Below are positions 53,022 through 59,162 of a stretch of 59,162 nucleotides of DNA, in pieces. Both the position numbers and the translations under genes were made by a program. The notes under the pieces are model-generated. The model was given only the letters and a program-made list of their open reading frames with translations, was not told the DNA's origin and made no database searches. Within the stretch, counting starts at the first letter, position 1. Each line of letters opens with the position of its first letter. This stretch comes from Comamonadaceae bacterium (GTDB lineage Bacteria > Pseudomonadota > Gammaproteobacteria > Burkholderiales > Burkholderiaceae_C): NCBI GenBank assembly GCA_947372745.1, contig CANBUY010000010.1:1-59162 (forward strand), given 5' to 3'.

Positions 53022-53933
53022 ATGCGCAGAAAAATACCTTCCCTCCAAGCCCTGGCCTGTTTCGATGCGGCCGCTCGCCACGAAAGCTATACCCGCGCGG
53101 CTCAAGAACTTGCGCTGACGCAGGGCGCGGTGTCGCGCCAAATTACGGCGCTGGAAGAGTTCGTTGGTGTGGTTCTGTTCAGGCGCACCCGCCACGGCGT
53201 TGCGTTGACCGAGCGTGGGGCTGAATACGCCCGCCAGATCGCACCACGCTTGCAAGGCTTGGAGCGTGACACGCAAGACATCATGTCCAGCCAAGGCAGT
53301 GGCGGCAGCATTCACCTGGCGGCCGTGCCTACGTTTGCCACCCGCTGGCTGATTCCCCGTTTACCTCACTTAAAAACGCTGCACCCGGACATCACCGTGC
53401 ACATTGAAACCCGCACGCGCCCCTTCATGTTTGCCGACACGCCGTTTGATGCCGCACTTTATGCCGGCACGCCCGAGCAAGTGAGCCAGTGGGCGGGCAC
53501 GCGCGCGCTGCGCTTGCTGGCCGAGGACGTGGTGCCGGTTTGCCGACCTGAACTGTTGGGCGGACTGACTTTGTTGAGCGCCGAGGCCATCGCCCTGTTG
53601 CCCTTGCTGCAGCAAAGCACCCGCCCCGATGCTTGGCGGCAATGGTTTGATGCGGTCGGCGTGTCGGCGCCCCAGGCTTTGGCCGGTCCGCGTTTCGAGT
53701 TGTTTTCCATGACCGCTGCAGCGGCGGCGCATGGTTTGGGGCTGGCGCTGGTGCCGCGACTTTTGATAGAGCCAGAATTGGCACGGGGCGAATTGGTGGT
53801 CGCCTGCGACCTGCCCTTAAAGGGGGAGAGGGCCTATTACCTAGTTACTTCCGAGCGCAGTGAGGAGCGGCCTGTGGTGAAGATATTCATGGACTGGCTG
53901 ACGAAATCTTTGGCTTTGCCACCGCAGGCTTGA
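53022..53933 (+). CDS. LysR-family regulator, GcvA-like, probable regulator of gcdH
   Basis: A 303-residue regulator. IPSLQALACFDAAARHESYTRAAQELALTQGAVSRQITALEEFVG is the GcvA-subgroup helix-turn-helix (residues 5-49), followed by an effector domain with LAAVPTFATRWLIPRLPHL. Its divergent location next to gcdH fits the GcdR-type regulators of glutaryl-CoA dehydrogenase. ATG 53022 is preferred to the GTG 18 bases upstream; no ribosome-binding site is apparent. Confidence 0.88.
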   Translation: MRRKIPSLQALACFDAAARHESYTRAAQELALTQGAVSRQITALEEFVGVVLFRRTRHGVALTERGAEYARQIAPRLQGLERDTQDIMSSQGSGGSIHLAAVPTFATRWLIPRLPHLKTLHPDITVHIETRTRPFMFADTPFDAALYAGTPEQVSQWAGTRALRLLAEDVVPVCRPELLGGLTLLSAEAIALLPLLQQSTRPDAWRQWFDAVGVSAPQALAGPRFELFSMTAAAAAHGLGLALVPRLLIEPELARGELVVACDLPLKGERAYYLVTSERSEERPVVKIFMDWLTKSLALPPQA

Positions 53934-54079
53934 GTAAAGGCAAGGCGCTCGATCCTGTTTGGGCTAAGTTCAAAGCCTTGCCGCCAAGGACTATTTCTGA
54001 AACTTTACAAAGTAGATGTGATGCTGCGCTGTGCCCCAGCGCGTTACCCATAGACCACAGCCCTTAAAGGACTTCAGCC

Positions 54080-54616
54080 ATGCACATTCAGAATTTAAAT
54101 CCGGCAGATACCGTCGTCATCCGTGACGTGCGCCTAAGTAAGCTTTGGAGTGCAGGTGCTGCAGCACTTGTCGCCTTGCTGTTGTCGGGTGCAGCCCACG
54201 CGCAAGCCTATGTAAATGTGACGGTGGGCGGGGCCTTTGCCCCCAACGTTTACGGGCAAATCGTCATCGGCACCAACCCGCCTCCGCCCGTCGTCTTTGC
54301 GCACCCGGTGCTTGTGGGTCCCGTGGTTTATGGTGCACCCATTTTGTATTTACATGTGCCGCCTGGCCATTACCAGGATTGGGGACGTTACTGCGCACGT
54401 TACAACGCGTGTGGACGCCAGGTTTACTTTGTACAAGCCGATCCGAAAAACCGCTGGTGGGATCACCACAACGAGCATCTCCGGGGCCGAGAAGCCTACC
54501 GTGAGCCCGAAGTTCGCCATGACAGGCGAAACAATCGGTCTGATCAGGGGCACAAAGAGCGCGGCGAAGATCAGCGCGGCAACCCCCATCAGGATCAGCG
54601 CAACTCAAACCGCTGA
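54080..54616 (+). CDS. Exported basic protein of unknown function (178 aa)
   Basis: A signal-anchor-like segment (LWSAGAAALVALLLSGAAHA, cleavage near residue 42) precedes a Pro-rich stretch with VYGAPILYLHVPPGHYQDWGRYCARYNACGRQVYFVQ, a motif shared by uncharacterised Comamonadaceae envelope proteins with two conserved Cys. A charged tail rich in His, Arg, Asp and Gln (residues about 130-178) follows and is probably disordered. AAAGGA precedes ATG 54080. Function not recognised. Confidence 0.68.
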   Translation: MHIQNLNPADTVVIRDVRLSKLWSAGAAALVALLLSGAAHAQAYVNVTVGGAFAPNVYGQIVIGTNPPPPVVFAHPVLVGPVVYGAPILYLHVPPGHYQDWGRYCARYNACGRQVYFVQADPKNRWWDHHNEHLRGREAYREPEVRHDRRNNRSDQGHKERGEDQRGNPHQDQRNSNR

Positions 54617-54716
54617 TGTACTGGCGACAGCTGGCTTGGCTGCCCAACTCCGCGAGCCCACGGGCAAACCCCTAGTTACAGCGTGGCACGTGCTTTGCTA
54701 GTATTCAAGCCAGAAG

Positions 54717-54732
54717 CTGACTAAACGGTCAG
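54717..54732. promoter_or_regulatory. Inverted repeat resembling a RutR operator before preT
   Basis: CTGAC-TAAACG-GTCAG. Its core TGACTAAACGGTCA matches the E. coli RutR consensus TGACCANNTGGTCA at 10 of 12 defined positions. It lies 44 bases before the preT start. RutR senses uracil and controls pyrimidine breakdown, which fits the operon. Confidence 0.55.
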
Positions 54733-54775
54733 TTTTTGGTTTGTTAACGGCGAAAGCCAGCAAGGAGTTGCCCGC

Positions 54776-56149
54776 GTGTCCACTTCAAACTCTCCCGATA
54801 TCCGGCCAGGCCGACTGAGCGCCTCCGAATACGCGCTGCGATTTGGCGACGCCACGCCGCGAATGACCCCCGCTCAGGCCGTGCTGGAAGCCGAGCGCTG
54901 TCTCTATTGTTTTGATGCACCCTGCGCCACGGCGTGCCCCACCAGCATTGACGTGCCCTCATTCATCCGACGCATTGCCGATGGCAATATGCGTGGCTCG
55001 GCCCGCGCCATTTTGGACGCCAACCCCTTGGGCGGCATGTGCGCGCGGGTTTGCCCCACGGAAAACCTGTGCGAGGCCGTGTGCGTGCGCAACACCCAGG
55101 AGGAAGGCAAACCCGTGGCCATTGGGCGCTTGCAGCGCTTTGCAGTGGATGCGCTGCTGGAGAGCGCACAGCCGCAAATTTTTATGCGCGCCCCCGTCAC
55201 TGGCAGACGAGTTGCGGTGGTGGGTGCCGGCCCGGCGGGACTGGCCTGCGCGTACACACTGGCACGCGAGGGCCACAAGGTGGTGGTGTTTGATGTGCGA
55301 CCCAAGCCGGGCGGCCTCAATGAATATGGCTTGGCCAGCTACAAAACCACTGATAACTTTGCGCAGGCTGAAGTGCAGTGGTTGCTGGGCATTGGCGGCA
55401 TCGAGATTCGCACCGACTGGACGCTGGACACCGTGGCGCAACTCGATGCACTTCGGCAGGACTATGACGCCCTGTTTTTGGGCATGGGCCTGAGTAGCAC
55501 GCACCAGCTCGGGGTGCCCGGTGAATCGCTTGACGGTGTGCAAGACGCGATTAGTTTCATCGCCCATTTGCGCCAGACGGATGATCTGTCAACGCTCCCC
55601 GTGGGTCGGCGTGTGGTGGTGATTGGTGGCGGCATGACAGCGGTAGATGCCGCTGTGCAGTCCAAATTGCTGGGCGCTGAAGAGGTGCACATCGTGTATC
55701 GGCGAGGCGTTAATGCCATGTCGGCCTCAACCGCTGAGCAAGCCTGGGCGCAAACCAACGGCGTCACGATTCACCACTGGCTAGCCCCGCTTGACATTGA
55801 GGCGCACCCGCAGGCCAAAGGGCAGGTGGGCGCCATCACATTTGCACGCCAGGCGCTGGTCAACGGCCAGTTAGTCCCAACTGGCGAGACCGAGACTTGG
55901 CCTGTTGACATGGTGCTCAAAGCCATCGGCCAGCAACTCGGCAACCCGGTGCTGGCCCAAGCTGGTTTTGCCCTGACCGGTGGCCGACTGGCCACGGACA
56001 GCGCGGGCTTGACCAACCTGGAGGGCGTTTGGGCGGGGGGCGATTGCCGCGCCGGGGGGCTGGACCTCACAGTCGAAGCGGTGGAGCACGGCAAGCAATC
56101 TGCCAAGGCCATTCATGCCTGGCTTGGCACACAGGCCTCAACGAATTGA
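54776..56149 (+). CDS. preT: NAD-dependent dihydropyrimidine dehydrogenase subunit PreT
   Basis: A 457-residue iron-sulfur flavoprotein that takes electrons from NADH for uracil/thymine reduction by PreA. N-terminal 4Fe-4S cysteines lie in CLYCFDAPCATACP and GMCARVCPTENLCEAVC. The FAD fold begins VAVVGAGPAGLACAYTLA and the NAD fold VVVIGGGMTAVDAAVQSK. GTG 54776 has AAGGAG nine bases upstream. preA follows nine bases after the stop. Confidence 0.93.
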   Translation: MSTSNSPDIRPGRLSASEYALRFGDATPRMTPAQAVLEAERCLYCFDAPCATACPTSIDVPSFIRRIADGNMRGSARAILDANPLGGMCARVCPTENLCEAVCVRNTQEEGKPVAIGRLQRFAVDALLESAQPQIFMRAPVTGRRVAVVGAGPAGLACAYTLAREGHKVVVFDVRPKPGGLNEYGLASYKTTDNFAQAEVQWLLGIGGIEIRTDWTLDTVAQLDALRQDYDALFLGMGLSSTHQLGVPGESLDGVQDAISFIAHLRQTDDLSTLPVGRRVVVIGGGMTAVDAAVQSKLLGAEEVHIVYRRGVNAMSASTAEQAWAQTNGVTIHHWLAPLDIEAHPQAKGQVGAITFARQALVNGQLVPTGETETWPVDMVLKAIGQQLGNPVLAQAGFALTGGRLATDSAGLTNLEGVWAGGDCRAGGLDLTVEAVEHGKQSAKAIHAWLGTQASTN

Positions 56150-56158
56150 AAGACCCTC

Positions 56159-58931
<2,773 letters not shown>

Positions 58932-58944
58932 TGGATTGGTGCCT

Positions 58945-59022
58945 GCCGGTATGGGCATCGCCTGGGGCCTCATCTGTTTCTGCTGAAACAGAAAATCGGC
59001 TCCAGGCGTTGCCCACACCGGC
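58945..59022 (+). repeat. Hairpin repeat C (CCTCAT/AAATCGG family)
   Basis: Outer arms 58945-58967 and 59000-59022 (GCCGGTATGGGCATCGCC against GGCGTTGCCCACACCGGC) pair at 20 of 23 positions. The core is CCTCAT (58968-58973), a perfect stem CTGTTTC-TGCT-GAAACAG and AAATCGG (58993-58999). It starts 14 bases after the hydA stop and faces repeat D. Confidence 0.85.
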
Positions 59023-59088
59023 GAGTACGGGCTTGACGAGCGACGGGCGATTAAGTCACATAAGACATGCGCGCCAACACCTTCGGAG

Positions 59089-59162
59089 AGTGCGGGGTGT
59101 GCCGGGGGTCCGATTTCCTGGCCCAGCAGGGACAGATGAGGTCCCCCGGCACACCCCACACT
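59089..59162 (-). repeat. Hairpin repeat D, inverted partner of C, reaching the window edge
   Basis: Arms 59089-59110 and 59141-59162 (AGTGCGGGGTGTGCCGGGGG against CCCCCGGCACACCCCACACT) pair at about 20 of 22 positions. On the minus strand the core reads CTCATCTGTCCC-TGCT-GGGCCAG and AAATCG. The outer arm may extend past the window. Confidence 0.8.

Noticed and set aside
53939..53982. GGCAAGGC...GCCTTGCC inverted repeat after the LysR gene as terminator
   Set aside because: The loop is 28 bases long and no T-run follows, so it is too weak to annotate.

Overview
The window looks like the chromosome of a freshwater-type betaproteobacterium of the Comamonadaceae (Rhodoferax/Polaromonas/Limnohabitans-like). 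This rests on family resemblance of most proteins, an MpaA/BepA/YceI/GcdH/PreTA gene content typical of that family, a moderate-to-high GC with many LysR regulators, and interspersed short repeats. The closest genus is an inference. I saw no rRNA, tRNA, IS transposase, prophage or CRISPR array.

Layout. 1-8.4 kb: the start of a DUF3717 gene, a conserved hypothetical, a PF04020 membrane protein, a BepA-like protease, moaC, an AT-richer pair of exported hydrolases, a lipoprotein, an aldo/keto reductase, an EamA exporter and a 46-residue membrane protein. 8.4-17 kb: pckG (GTP-dependent PEP carboxykinase) with a long leader, a LysR regulator facing a membrane protein across a 9-bp inverted repeat, a phosphoesterase, a universal stress protein, a TetR regulator, and an ArgP-like regulator facing a D-amino-acid dehydrogenase. 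17-26.7 kb: an unusual HTH-receiver protein with a soluble histidine kinase, an L,D-transpeptidase, and one tight operon (BON protein, acetyl-CoA synthetase, E1 alpha, E1 beta, a short E2, acyl carrier protein), followed by a convergent nitroreductase. 26.8-40 kb: a complete C-P lyase locus. phnGHIJKLM plus a hexapeptide transferase lie on the minus strand. An MFS transporter and phnF, a 2H phosphoesterase and phnN lie on the plus strand. phnCDE and a PhnZ-like HD oxygenase lie on the minus strand. 40-43.6 kb: a Tat-exported PhoD phosphatase and a phytase-like esterase, extending the phosphorus theme. 43.6-50 kb: YceI-YceI-cytochrome b561, a FrnE-like DsbA protein, an M14 peptidase, a flavin reductase, a second EamA exporter, a second PF04020 protein and a histone-H1-like Lys/Ala-rich protein. 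50-54 kb: CoA-transferase and glutaryl-CoA dehydrogenase with a divergent LysR regulator. 54-59 kb: a small exported basic protein and the reductive pyrimidine pathway (preT, preA, hydA).

How the genes work together. The phosphorus island takes up phosphonates (PhnCDE), converts them to a ribosyl cyclic phosphate (PhnGHIJKLM) and probably recycles that to PRPP through the 2H phosphoesterase and PhnN. PhoD and the phytase-like protein would release phosphate from organic esters outside the cytoplasm. The 2-oxoacid dehydrogenase/ACP operon sits beside a two-component pair and stress-type genes. It is the best candidate here for a poorly described system.

The strongest non-coding signal is a family of hairpin repeats in two inverted pairs (51340-51530 and 58945-59162). 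They have constant internal boxes (CCTCAT and AAATCGG) but different, self-complementary outer and inner stems. Two further signals are a 33-bp near-perfect direct repeat flanking the MFS gene in the phn locus and a short interspersed repeat with copies inside the coding sequences of bepA and the dadA-like gene.
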